Shown here: piece by piece, positions 1 to 22,481 of the stretch
How positions within the stretch are numbered: the first letter of the stretch is position 1
How the letters are laid out: the number at the start of each line of letters is the position of its first letter
NCBI GenBank assembly: GCA_963693365.1
Contig: CAVNZM010000011.1
Coordinates: 3,224,001-3,288,000 of the forward strand
From: Amoebidium appalachense
Lineage: Eukaryota; Ichthyosporea
Reading direction: 5' to 3'
DNA length: 64,000 bases
Made by a program: the position numbers and the translations under genes
Notes under the pieces: model-generated
Told to the model about the DNA's origin: nothing
Seen by the model: the letters and a program-made list of their open reading frames with translations, nothing else
Databases searched by the model: none

Positions 1-4705
<4,705 letters not shown>

Positions 4706-5965
4706 GCTAGATTCACCTGCCACCTACACACACACACACACACACACGCTATTCACGTTGGGAAGCTGGACAAATGGCGTTTTCCATGTTAAATTGGAAG
4801 TGTTCTCTGAGAAGTGCAAAAATATAACTTACCACAGTTAACAATAGCGACCAATAGGTAAATTCTGTATGTAGTGCGCTACAAATTGCCCATGCGGGGT
4901 TTAGAGTTTTCACGCAGGCGGTGATAGATAATGAAGCCTGCTAGACTATCTGACACCTAATATTTTTGGATAGTCGTGGTTATATACCTTCGGCTTAAGA
5001 GCTTTTACATGGTTTATGTATATCCCAGATATACCCCTTTCTAAATTTTTAATGCGTTGTTACTTGATTTTTTAGCTAGACGGACGCACGGCCTAGGTGA
5101 CCTGCCTTCTAGGTGTGTACCACTCGTGCTACTGATCACGAGATATTTGTTTTGGATATCTCAAGAATCATGAACTAATAGTTGCTGCACGTTGAATTTC
5201 ATCGAATATATCTCGCACATATATATATCTGTGGGCGCTCATATGGCACCCTTTGTTATCCACCACCGAATAGATTGCTGGAACCACTGAGATCCGGCTC
5301 TGAATGAAATCCGAAGCTGTACGTTGCAGCCTTGCAACAAAAGCCTTGAACCTGGGGAACATGATACAATGTTGGGAAAATGTAATGTTCATAGTGCATG
5401 CATGCGATATACGCATGTTCCTCGAGCTCTTCCGACATGAAAGTTTATGAAACATGGTCAAGAACTTCGAGTACGTACATGTTACCTCACACACACGTAC
5501 AGCGTCGCCCACATGCACACATGGACAGACTCGCACACGCACACACATGGCATGTGCACATGCACGCACGCACGCACAAACCACACATGTACGTGTACAC
5601 ATACAGGTGCACACAACGTGTACACACACCTCGTGTGTTCATGTGTACATGTACACAAACACGCACGTGTACTCGTGTCCGTGTACATGTCACACACGCA
5701 CGCGCGCACGCCCACACACACCAACACACACGCACACACACCGTGGCACACCCACACACGTCACAGACGTCGACATATCATGCCATCCCACTGTGGCAGT
5801 GGTGGTCGTGGACACTACAGGAGTCATTCAGGATTAAGATAATTGACCTATAAGATAACTGGTACTAATTTTTTTGGAAAAAATTAAAATAGCTAGGGCA
5901 CCCTAAGGCCAAGGAAAAATAAGAAAACCGGGAGCTCATGACCATTGGGGGAAGGGGAAGGGAAG

Positions 5966-6006
<41 letters not shown>

Positions 6007-6234
6007 TTTAGAGGGGAATTGTGGCTTCTTACCTCTAGTAATACTATTATTATCAGGCTTTGCCCAGGAAAAGCCGGCCCTTATGTGTATAGATCATATC
6101 AGAGTACTAGCTTGAACTCCTCCGGAAGCTTGTGCTTTGTTACCAATCTACCGTACGAAAAAATCAATGGCATGTGTGTGTGTGTGTGTCTGTGTACATG
6201 TGTGTGTACATTTGTGTGTGTGTGTTGTGCCACG

Positions 6235-6265
<31 letters not shown>

Positions 6266-6436
6266 GGGGGGGGTCCTGTCCATGTGTGTGTGTGCGGCAT
6301 GTGTATATGTGTGTGTGTGTGTGTTTTTTTTTATTTTTTTTTATCACGGTTTGTTCCCGGAGGGCCTTTTCAGGTCCTCTAGGGAAACTGCCGTCTACCA
6401 CACAGCACCGACAGTACACTAGTTAAGGTGCTATCG
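4706..6436. other. Intergenic region between MCM6 and the next gene
   Basis: I see no convincing gene. About 4750-5450 is free of simple repeats. It holds a 60-codon ATG frame on the minus strand (5438 down to 5256) that resembles nothing I know. From 5470 to 5760 the sequence is imperfect CA/GCAC repeat. Poly-G runs lie at about 5969-6005 and 6249-6273. Confidence 0.6.
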
Positions 6437-9803
<3,367 letters not shown>

Positions 9804-11722
9804 CTATAAATAGCCACGTCACGTGACTGGTCAGCACCATATTAGGCAATCAACACTTAACACTGCATAGAGCCATCATGTGGGGTCTTCCTTTGGTTAC
9901 TTCTGTCTGTACCTCACTTCTTTCATAATTGTCATGTGCTGCCCTTGTAGATGGTTGGCTGCCAATGGTGATCTGTTGATGAGGGTTTTTTTTTTTTTTT
10001 TTTTTTTTTTTGGGGGGGGGGGGGGGGGAGGAGGGGGGGGGGTTGGCTTGGCATCAATATTATAGTATGAGACTGTCTGCTTTATGATTATAGCTAGCCG
10101 TGGGAATATACCTCGGATCTGCATTGCAGAAATAATTAGTGGGTGAAGTAATTGATGACACCGCCTGAAATTTGGATAAGCGTTTGTGCTGATATGCTTG
10201 CTAATGTACTATTCCGAGAAATTCTTGGCTGTGTGCTCTGATAATTGTCCCAGTGTGGAATTTTATGCCTTCGGTGCTTATTATTTTCTGAGTATCTCGA
10301 CATTCAAATCAGCTGCTCGCATGCTTTATAAATTAGTTTGCCAGATTTAGCATATCCAACCGTTATCAAATCATCGTTACATCTATTGGCTCTGAAGGGG
10401 ACCATGAGCACTGTGGTACGATGGTTTGCAAGTTATAACTAGCGGCTCTCATGTGTACTCCCTAATGAACGAATAAATGGGCATATCTAGGTATCTATAA
10501 AACCCCCCTTAAATAAATAAATGGGCATATCTAGGTATCTACAAAACCCCCCAATTCAGCAAATTGGCATATCTAGGTCAAGGTACCTCCAATTACGTCC
10601 CCCCCCGGAACCCCTCTGATATATCAAGTTTAAACCTACCCCACAAACCCGCCAACCGTAAATGGTTAACGGGCATATCTGTTTGGGTTAATTATAAACC
10701 TCCACAACCCCACCTCCAAATGAACAAACATATGGATCGCATCTCTAATGTTAGGTTCAGCCCCCCACCCACCCACTCACCCTCCGCATCATGTACACCC
10801 ACAAAATCCAAAAAAAAAAAAAAAAAAAAAAAAAAAACTGTGCTGCCCGAGGGAAAGAGGAGTGGGGGAGGAATAAAGGATGCAGGAGGCCGGCCGAGTG
10901 TCCATGCATGAGGCCCATACATGGGCTTTTCATAATTTTGTCACGGGATATCGATAAGCACATGGCATGGGGCTCAACGAGAACCACCAGTGCCTTGTTG
11001 CTATATGTGGTGTGTAACAGTGGCCTCAAAATCGGGCCCGGGTGCAATGGGGAAGGCCACGCGGTTATCCAATGCTCTAATCGGAGGATGTATATCTCAA
11101 TTAAACGGGTCAAGGCATAACCAGTAAGCATATCTCATTTCAACACCCATTCAGCTATCTTCATGGGCACCCAATGGGAATAAGTCATCCCATGCATTGC
11201 CTGCTATTACTAGACTCCATGGGATCGTTGCACCTTTATTGGCCAGGAATCATGCACACCTTTAACTCATACAGCCTGTTCAGGGTCAGTGCTTACATCT
11301 TTCTTATATATCATACATTCCATATATAGTAGGTGTGGCTCATGATAATCACACATGCGCCGCTACCCGACTACCAGCCGGTCAGTATAGACCTACCAAC
11401 CGTGTCTCGGGTATATCTACGCAATGTTATATCCCTATATATTTACATTCTTCACACTATGTAACCATAATATACATACACCAATAAGATTTCTCGTATT
11501 CCTGCAGCATCTAAATATACATTTTTGGAACTGATGTACAGGCATATACAGAATTTCGCCGTATCCATTAATCCCGCATTTTATGTATCTACTAGAGTAA
11601 AGTACACCCAAATCACATTTTTAACAAGGCATATTTACATCTGTAGCGCCCCTATGTCGATGCTTAGTTTATCTACACATATCATCATTCACGTACCTCT
11701 TGCATACGTGCATTAAATACAC
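9804..11722. other. Intergenic island, poor in simple repeats
   Basis: Apart from T(n)G(n) at 9987-10031 and an A run at about 10810-10836, this stretch has ordinary base composition with no dinucleotide arrays. Open frames of about 110-125 codons overlap on both strands at 10757-11131, beginning inside the A/T run. Neither shows a domain I recognise, so I do not call a gene. Short tandem units occur at 10472-10560. Confidence 0.5.
10472..10700 (+). repeat. Short tandem repeat with core GGGCATATCTAGGTATCTA
   Basis: Two close copies (about 10478 and 10524) carry GGGCATATCTAGGTATCTA followed by AAAACCCCCC. Decayed copies appear near 10565 and 10670 (GGCATATCT). Confidence 0.6.
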
Positions 11723-14196
<2,474 letters not shown>

Positions 14197-14253
14197 GCTG
14201 CTAGGCCCAGGGTGCGGATTCCTGGGGTGTGCGTGTGTGTGAGTGTGCGCGCG

Positions 14254-14318
<65 letters not shown>

Positions 14319-14530
14319 CTGTGCGCGCGCATGTGTGTGTGTGTGTGTGTGTTTGTGTGTGTGTGTGCGTGTGTGCGTGTGTGTGAGTGTGTGTGCGTGA
14401 GTGTGTGCATGTGTGCCCCTGCGCACACCCGACCATAAAATGCATGGGTGTATGCTTGCACACCTATCTGCCTGCGTTCATTAGTAGATATGCGTGGCGG
14501 CAGTGCGATTGCATGCGTATTTGTGCATTC

Positions 14531-14569
<39 letters not shown>

Positions 14570-15083
14570 CGCGCGCGCTCGCCCGCGAACACCCAGTGTG
14601 TGTGTGTGTGAACACTATGACGATATATGATACACTGGTGTTATCGAAAATGTGTGCTAGAATACCATGAGGTAGTGGCTGAGTTGCTTTGCAGGTTCAT
14701 GTGTGAGCATTTACAGGATGTGGTACAACATGCACCACTCGTGTGCCATCCCCCCATCCCCTCCGTTTTCGCAATCCACCCTTTCCCCCCCTCTTTCTCT
14801 CTCTCTCCCCCCCGCCCCCACCCCTTCCCCTCCCCTTCCCTCTGCCCCTTCCCCCTCCACACATCCCCCCCTTCTCCCCCCCCCCCCCCCCCCCCCCCTC
14901 TTTGAGACTTCTATGATACACACAACACGCACACACACACACACACACGCACGCGCAGGTGCGCGCGCTCGCACACACGCACGCACCCACCCACCACCAC
15001 CACTTCCGCAATCACAACCACCACCAAGACCACCACCACCCGCTCCCCCCCCCCCGCCCCCACCTTCCCCCCCCCCTACCCAC

Positions 15084-15179
<96 letters not shown>

Positions 15180-15244
15180 CTTCGGTAATGTAATAGTCAT
15201 AGTATTACACCGCCGATAAGTCCTAAACTATACCTTGTCAAGCA
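14197..15244. other. Repeat-rich region upstream of the LicD-like gene
   Basis: The region holds (GT)n arrays at 14225-14415 and 14536-14565, a C-rich block, and (CA)n running into a poly-A run at 15085-15177. A plus-strand ATG frame at 14627 (MIHWCYRKCVLEYHEV...) stays plausible for about 45 codons before entering poly-C. It could be a first exon, but no partner exon was found. Confidence 0.5.
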
Positions 15245-15676
15245 TCATTCCATGAAATTGTTTTGTACTTTTTCGGCATTACTGCCGATGTAAGCAGACA
15301 CACTGGAGCTCACTTGTGTGCCGGTTGGGGCTAGCTTGAAGCCTCCCATCAACCCCATTTCACGATTTCCGGTTACCAAATACATACGAAGTTCGTACAT
15401 GGCGATGCAACATTCCCCAATCATTTTAAAATGCACCACTATTATTTTCCCTGCCATGCAACAAAATATACACAGAGACAAAGCTTCACATACCTGCCCT
15501 GACATCAGCCCCTTTCCTCACTTTCTTCACGGTCGTAAGTTTCCCACTGCCCTTGGATATGACGCCTAGGTAGTGTATTGTTGCCATCTGCTCTTCCAGC
15601 CCCGTGTTTCTCCCACAATTGTCATTGATCAAGACGGCATCGTACATACGAACATAGACCCGCCAGCAACCAGATT
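15245..15676 (-). CDS. Last two exons of an unrecognised minus-strand gene
   Basis: Exon 15676-15494 joins exon 15450-15245 in phase, with a strong donor (GGCAG|GTATGTG) and acceptor CATGGCAG. The stop TGA is at 15247-15245. The joined peptide runs through RVYVRMYDAVLINDNCG and later MYELRMYLVTGNREMG, with alternating hydrophobic strands that suggest a beta-rich fold. I recognise no family. The upstream acceptor at 15677 is CTAAG. A possible earlier exon (minus 16106 to about 15957, ANPIGCYVQIRLRSPGR) does not join in phase, so at least one exon is missing. The intron is only 43 nt, shorter than others here. There are no microsatellites nearby. Confidence 0.4.
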
Positions 15677-18151
15677 CTTAGAAATTGTCTTGTCTAAAAC
15701 TAAGCCAAATAATAGTGTCTCTATGTAAACCACTGAAGGCTGGTGGTTTGTCTTCTCCGACTAGAGCTTCGGGGACAGTACTCCGACCCAAGTTTTTTGA
15801 TAGGGACCAGCGTGCAAGTTCGAATTGTCTACGTTGCGATAAAAGTGCCTACAACCTAGAAACCTTTATGACCTCTCTATTCGATACACGTGCATACGTG
15901 CAAAGCTTTCATCAAGAGTATTTTATTTTGCAGATACTATGCAGGCACAAGAAGTGCTACCGAAGCCCTTCAAGAAAGGTTTGTTGCAGGCTGGACATGG
16001 GATGGTCGGACTCAGACTGTTGCCACCGCAGAATGGGTACCCGACCCGGTGACCGTAATCTGATTTGAACATAACAACCAATAGGGTTAGCCATTTGTAT
16101 GATTGGCTGGGCCCGCACCAAGTCCCCAGGAGACAGTGGCACAATACATCATATATATCATAGTGATCCACAGCTGCCCAGCACGAAAGCTCAAGAAAGG
16201 AAGGGGGGTTGGGAAAGGTAAATAAACAAACAAAATTATTTTTTCCCTATTTTTCGGCCGTAAATGAATGCAGTGCGGAAGAGCTGCCTGGCACGTGCGC
16301 ATGCCTGGAGGCTGGAGCAAAGAATTGTCTAAAAATAGCTTGCATTCCCAAAATATAAATATCCGGACCACAACAATGACTCCACAGTGTACACTGCTGC
16401 TAAACCGGAAACCTACTGTATATGTCATCATGCGGCTCAACATATTAGCAGAAGAAGCAAAGTCTTATTTTTTTATATAAAAAAAAATGCGCAGTTTTCT
16501 GCTTTTTTTTCTGTTTCTATCATGTTTGCTGTGGTGTGGTGCTGAGGTCGGATCGGCGGTAGGATTCAAGTCAAGGTTAAAGATTCACCAATCACCGTCG
16601 CTTTTAGAGTGTGGCAAAATGTCTGCAATAAAAGATGGGCGGGTATGGTTTGCAGCCAGCTGTTTGTAGCTTTGCTTCCCGGAAAACACAGGCTAATTTT
16701 TTTTTACAAAATTAAATTAGATTGTTTGAGTTAATACATTGATATTTATAACAGCCTTTGTCTATCCACAAAATTCACCACTATTATGCTTGCGCATCCC
16801 AGCGGTCTGCTCCAAAAGTTGGACCAAAACATGAAGATGATTTGCCCTCCCTCTGTGAGAAATGTCGTGGATCCAAAAGAGTTCACTGAGCCTTCAAAAC
16901 AAAGAACAGCCAATAATCTCTCAGTCTCACTCCCCCTCCCCATCAAGCGTATATTTTCACCCTTTTCTTCCTCGACCGTAATCGTATGCTTCTTTATGTA
17001 TATTCAGCTCATGTTGTTTAAAGCATATATCCACCACCAAGAGCGCATATTTAGGGGCTTGATGTGAGCATCAACTCCAACCGAAGCAACAGCACAAGTT
17101 TTCCACATGGGCATAGCCAACGAGTCGTTGAAAACCTCAAGCTCTGGAAGTACTTCTATAAGACACAAGAGTATTATTACTGAGGTTTCCGCGGCATCTG
17201 CGCAGTGCTCCTTAACGCAAATCAAATAAATATAAAGACTGTGCCTAAAATAGGTCGACTCACGGAGTCGGGTTTCATCGCATTTGTGGGAGGTTTGCAG
17301 TGAACGAGCCCCGGACCTTTTTTGTGCCGCGTACCCTGGGCAATTCCAAGGTAAGTGCTGTGCAAGAAAAGTAAGGGTTGATGGTTTTGAGATTGAAAAG
17401 CTCTCTCAGAAGCATGTGTATTAACGCATGTTCATCTAACCAGCCCGCTAGGAATTTCGAGCTCATGCACTCTAACCAGCCCGCTAGGAGTATCGAGCTC
17501 ATGCACAACCACTAGTCACGTGCTTAGTTCTGGTGATAGGGCACACTTCGGGGAGTGTCTTTAGGGTATTGTACTGTGAGGTACCATGTTCACACTCTAT
17601 GACCGATGAGGGCAGCGCCAAAGTGGGATTATATAGGGCAGAGGATGTGGCATAATATGATTTTGGGCAGGTTTGTGTAATCTTGAGCTAAAAGGTCAGC
17701 TCACAAAGTGAAGGGAAACAGGGGTGGTAAAAACGACTAAACGGGGCTGAGTACGTGTTCTGCTCCTTTAAATGAGCAGCTGCTTAGGATCCATCTTCGG
17801 CTGAGTGTCTTGTGGTTCAACTTGTCATTCTCTCACACTTGCACATCCCCAGTTGCCCGTTGGTGCCTGGTAACATCGCCTTCCAGTTTTGGCCTGCAGA
17901 CCCAGCATGGCCACATACGAGCCCGAGGTCCTCGGCACGGCCAGTGACCCAACCACTACAACAGACAGTTGCAGCTGCCAGTGTGACGAGGAGAATGACG
18001 GGGACTGCTGCAGCAACCACCCCCAGAACCCACCACAATGAAGGTGCGTGCTTGGACTTGAAGAGTCGGGGCTGGTTGTTCCTTGTTTTCACACCTGTGA
18101 CCTCCATGCATGCTACAGACTTTTGCGTTTAGAATTACAATATTCGCCACC

Positions 18152-18207
<56 letters not shown>

Positions 18208-18362
18208 CCCCTCGAAAGCCCCCAACTCCCCACACACCCACACACCTCCCGCATCCGTTTTCCCTCGCTTTTGAGGTCGTTTACTTCCTTGCCTTGGCAG
18301 AACATGCCATCCCGCACCGCTGCCTCCTCTGTCCCTTATTTTCCCCCCTGTTGCATACTTGA

Positions 18363-18450
18363 ATGTTTGCCTTTGCATGTGTCCTGCACCATGCTTCTCG
18401 TCGTGTATGCGTACTTCGTACCGTGTTCCGCATTCAAACCCCCCCCCCCA
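18363..18450 (+). repeat. Dispersed poly-C-ended element, diverged copy
   Basis: It shares the TGCACCATGCTT / GTGTATGCGTACTTCGTAC / CGCATTCAAACCCC order with the copies at 20700 and 62026. Confidence 0.45.
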
Positions 18451-18916
18451 CCCACCCCCCTTCCCACCCACCCCCCCCCCACCAACCCACCCACCATTTT
18501 TTGTTGTTGTACTCTGGTGTCTCCTCTATATTTACAACCCCCTAACACATACATCACTCCCTCCCCCCCCCCCCTCCCCCCTCCCCCCTCCCCCCTCCCC
18601 CCCCCACGGAGGGGGGAAGGGGGGGGGGGGGGGGGGTTGTGGGGGGGCTACCCACAAACCCTTTGTAATGTGGCTCTTCTGGTCTCGTCCCCTGCCTACC
18701 CCGCCCATGTGTGTCCCTCCCCTATGTATCCCCCTGATAATGAAGCTCCACATATGAGTCTGCACCTGTGTCCCCACTATGCACCAAATAGCAAAGAAAT
18801 ACACGGTGGCTCATTTGCCCTGGGATGGGAGACAGTTTTATATGTGAATACAAAGGATGGAGATGGTTTATTCCCGCTATCTACCATATATGCATACATG
18901 TTATTTGCCTTCTTCA

Positions 18917-18962
<46 letters not shown>

Positions 18963-19399
18963 ACACCATTCACCTTGCCTTCTTCGCCGGGGGAGGGGGG
19001 AAAGGGGGGGGGGGGGGGCGTGGGAGGAGTCCTTGATCACATAGGATGTGCATATGCATCAGCCACCACTTGAACAGCACCCCCCTCTCCCCCCCCCCCC
19101 CCCCCCCTCCCCCTCCCCCCCCCCCGAGCTTCGTGATCCACCATGTTGCTTTTTCCTTTTCACAATACCCTCTCTCCCCCTCCCCCCCCCCCCCCCCCCA
19201 ACACACACACACACACACACACACCAGTCACTCACCCACCCACCCCTCCCCTGCCCCCTTGCTTTGCTGGCATACCCATGTGTATGTCACTAGTCGTGTT
19301 TCATGCTCTGACGGTGCTCGTGTTACTTTGAGGTTGCCCCCCCTCCACCTTCCCCCCCCCCCCCCCCCTGGCCAAACCCTGTATACACTCTTCTCATCA

Positions 19400-19721
19400 G
19401 CAGGTCTCTAACCCACTCTGCAGAACGTTTTACGCATTTCTCCCCTCGGAGAACTTGGTCGTTGGTGCGTTTTTGTCTGACATCTAACGACTCTGCAGGG
19501 TCCCCTGAGACTACTGACACTCTAACATTCCCTCCCCTCTCTTACTTCCCCCCCCCCCCTCCCCCTTTCCCTCCTCCTTCCCCTCCCATTTTCTCTGCAC
19601 ACCCAACAGGTCTTAACCAGATCTGCACATCGTTAGTCACAATCTTCTCACATATATGAGAGAATGATCGTATTGGTACGATTTGTCTAATATCTGACGA
19701 TTCTGCAGCATCCCTAAGACC
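19400..19721 (+). repeat. Diverged direct duplication of about 115 bp
   Basis: Copies at about 19400-19510 and 19606-19721 both run through GGT(G/A)CG...TTTGTCT...TATCT.ACGA.TCTGCAG, ending just after TCTGCAG. They are separated by poly-C. Confidence 0.5.
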
Positions 19722-19731
19722 CCCCTCCCCC

Positions 19732-19765
<34 letters not shown>

Positions 19766-19774
19766 ACCTTCTCT

Positions 19775-19788
19775 CTCTCTCTCTCTCC

Positions 19789-19886
<98 letters not shown>

Positions 19887-19888
19887 TT

Positions 19889-19932
<44 letters not shown>
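19775..19932. repeat. (CT)n array followed by poly-T
   Basis: About 100 nt of CT dinucleotide is followed by about 40 nt of T, preceded by a poly-C run. Confidence 0.95.
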
Positions 19933-19933
<1 letters not shown>

Positions 19934-19994
19934 GCGCCTGTTGTTTTGCTTGTCATTTGTTGTTCTGGTTGATTACCTGTAATCTTCGCTTATT

Positions 19995-20029
<35 letters not shown>

Positions 20030-20697
20030 TGTGCGGGGTTGCACATACCGGTGTCTACTTTTCTTCTTACTGTTTTTCTCTCCACACACTTCATCTGTCC
20101 ACTTCTGCATACCCCCTTTCATAGCTATAGACACACTTCACACATTGCGTTACGCGCACGCATGCACACACCGCTCTGTTGGCGACAGCTCCCTTGGAAC
20201 CCATGCGGCATGTTACCCGCCGGCGTAACATAACTCGGACTATCGGTTTGGCTTTTTTCAAGCCCAAAGCAATGGGTGATACCATATTTCCGGCTGACAT
20301 CCGGGGGCATAGCTTTCCGTTCGAAGACGATAAAGTTCCGCCCTAGTAAGCGTGTTACTACCCTGCGGCGTGGGTCAAATCTCATATTTTCCCCTCTGAT
20401 TACGAATTCTGTGGCCTTCGGGACTTAATTCTTTTCAGCTGGTGTAGTATGTTAGCCAGGGAAGTATCGACTTAGGTATCGACGGGGGAGCTTCCTAGAA
20501 GCCCCGTCTCCTGAGTTCCTATCTATATTTTTCTTGCTTCTGCTTACTGCTGCAACTTTAACCCCCGGCCTTTCCCACTGCCCTTGCCTGCATAAGCAAC
20601 CCTGCTCGTCTCTGATCAAGACGGGTGACCTACTCATGTTCAAGTGAAACAGTATCTGAGTTGGGTTTCGTTAACGAGGGGAATAGGTCGAAACTCG

Positions 20698-20842
20698 GGT
20701 ACTGTGGATGACGTGGGCCCCCCCTGAGGATGGGCTCTGCTTATTATGCATACTCTTTATGTATGGCTTGCATTCTGCATCGTGTTATCCGTTTGTTCTT
20801 GTGTACTTCGTACTTTTTGACGCATTCAAACCCCCCCCCCCC
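20698..20842 (+). repeat. Dispersed poly-C-ended element, near-identical to 62026-62175
   Basis: About 140 bp match the 62 kb copy with one obvious substitution (TACTCTTTATG against TACTCTGTATG). It begins CTCGGGTACTGTGGATGACG and ends GACGCATTCAAACCCC. It lies about 45 bases before the splice acceptor at 20887. Confidence 0.9.
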
Positions 20843-20887
20843 TCCCCCTCCCGGGCCCCAAGTTCTCACCCACGGCTCTCTTTGCAG

Positions 20888-21478
20888 CTTCAACCACCTA
20901 AACACCCACCATGCCCACAGCACTTGCTCACTCTCTCCGTCCCCCATCCACAGGCCCGCACGTTGCTTGGGGGCATGGTCTTCTGCCTGCCCCTTGGCCT
21001 AGCATCTCTCCTCCTCTCCTGGTGTGCCTCTAGGGCCATGCGGCAGGGCCGTACCGATGCCTCCCGCCTCTACACCCGCCATGCAAGACGATGCACCCGC
21101 TGGTCCGTGCTGGGTGGATTGGCATCGGTGGTGGCCACAGCCCTCATGACCTTGGTGCTGGCAAACGACCCATCGGCCAGGCATGGTGGATGCATGGTGG
21201 CTAATAGGGTGGTGCCTAACGGGGCACCTGTAGTGGACTACTTGGACTACTGCACAAATGACCACCGCACACTGACCTGTGTGGATGGCCGACTGCACAT
21301 GCGCTATCTCCATGCATGCAACAAATCCAACCATGTGCAGGCCGCACGAAGGGGTGTGGACAACGAAAGCACAAAGGTGGTGGGTGGGCCTGACGGAGGC
21401 TGTGTGGTGGATGGGCGGTTGTATTTGGCTAACGGGCAGGCCCTGGGAACACAGGGGGGTGCAAGGGGAGGTGGGTGA
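20888..21478 (+). CDS. CD225/dispanin-like membrane protein, last exon
   Basis: The exon starts after TCTTTGCAG (or CCACAG at 20951, same frame) and runs open to TGA 21476. It encodes a hydrophobic segment LLGGMVFCLPLGLASLLLSW, then the loop CASRAMRQGRTDASRLYTRH with ARRCTRWS, then a second hydrophobic segment ending ALMTLVLAND. This order of short helix, PLG, a Ser/Ala-rich loop with an Arg/Lys-R-x-G-x-x-x-A motif, and a second helix is that of CD225 (IFITM/dispanin) proteins. The roughly 95-residue Cys-containing tail after the second helix is longer than usual and has no match I know. It probably acts in the plasma or endosomal membrane. Upstream exons were not found; the frame at 17907 does not join. 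Confidence 0.5.
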   Translation, partial: LQPPKHPPCPQHLLTLSVPHPQARTLLGGMVFCLPLGLASLLLSWCASRAMRQGRTDASRLYTRHARRCTRWSVLGGLASVVATALMTLVLANDPSARHGGCMVANRVVPNGAPVVDYLDYCTNDHRTLTCVDGRLHMRYLHACNKSNHVQAARRGVDNESTKVVGGPDGGCVVDGRLYLANGQALGTQGGARGGG

Positions 21479-21677
21479 TGCAGGTGTGCAGGGAGGGGGT
21501 GCTGGTGGCGGTGGAGGGTAGGCCCTGTGCACAGGAGTAGACCTATAATAATAGTAATAACTTGGTTATATGTGTAAATGTGTGTGCTAAGGTGGGTTGG
21601 TGCACTAGCTTGGAAGGGGGATGTGTGAATGCTGCTTGTGGTAGCAGATTGGGGGTTTTATCGGTGTTGGTTGTTGG

Positions 21678-21717
<40 letters not shown>

Positions 21718-22041
21718 CTAGGGATATGTGCGTGTGTGTGTGTACGTGCTTGGGGAGGTAGGCGAAGGAGGATAAAGAATATTGGGTAAATAATGAACCC
21801 CGACATGGGCTTAATTCGGTCTGCATTTAGTCTATGTATATACTTATATAGCATTTAATTATTAGATGTTAAGAACATGGCATGAAGAAGAGGTTGTGTC
21901 GCTGGAGTGCGAGATGCAGGGTTCTATTCGTTCACTAACATCTACAGCTCTAGCTCTGCTAACAACAAGCCTGTTAGTTTAGCGATAGCAATCTAACCGT
22001 TTGAAAAGTATGCGCGAAAACAGTTGTTATTAATGATTTTA

Positions 22042-22171
22042 AATCACAATTAAAATAAATGTGCACTGCCAGGTGCCGAAGTTTAAGTAAGGCTGTGTTT
22101 TGCAGCAACACGGTGTGGCTACAAAGGAGAGATTTTTCTTTTTTTTCTTTTTTTTTTTTGGAAAAGAGAGG

Positions 22172-22202
<31 letters not shown>

Positions 22203-22481
22203 TGTTAGGGGACGGGAGGAGACTACCCCGGTGACCCCACAATATATTTGATGCATGTAGCGTTAATCCATTTTAATCACAATTAAAATAAATGTGCACT
22301 GCCAGGTGCCGAAGTTTAAGTAAGGCTGTGTTTTGCAGCAACACGGTGTGGCTACAAAGGAGAGATTTTTTTTTTTTTTTTTTTTTTTTTTTGGAAAAGA
22401 GAGGGGGGGGGGGGGGGGGGGGGGGGTGTTAGGGGACGGGAGGAGACTACCCCGGTGACCCCACAATATATTTGATGCATG
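22042..22481 (+). repeat. Tandem direct duplication of about 210 bp
   Basis: Copy 1 (22042-22257) and copy 2 (22275-22481) are nearly identical from AATCACAATTAAAATAAATG to TATTTGATGCATG. They differ mainly in the lengths of an internal T run and G run. Confidence 0.95.

Larger units (their letters stand above)
15677..20887. other. Unresolved region: candidate exons, repeats, no complete gene model
   Basis: 15.7-18.1 kb is almost free of simple repeats. Several stretches look coding but overlap on both strands. Plus 17301-17350 is flanked by TTTGCAG and GTAAGTGCTG and reads NEPRTFFVPRTLGNSK. Plus 16786-17067 is an ATG frame of 93 codons. Plus about 16566-16700 is open. Plus 17907 has an ATG frame of 44 Cys-rich codons (MATYEPEV...) that stops one codon before a good donor at 18043. 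18.1-19.9 kb is poly-C, poly-G, (CT)n and poly-T. At 20125-20643, ATG frames occur on the minus strand (63 codons at 20643-20452 and about 86 from 20385), with an overlapping plus ATG frame at 20203-20346. Antisense overlap makes each of these doubtful. Confidence 0.4.

Noticed and set aside
15930-16064. Plus-strand exon reading YYAGTRSATEALQERF... to a stop
   Set aside because: It looks coding, but the opposite strand is equally open and more consistent with the minus-strand exons nearby. Neither could be joined in phase, so no call.
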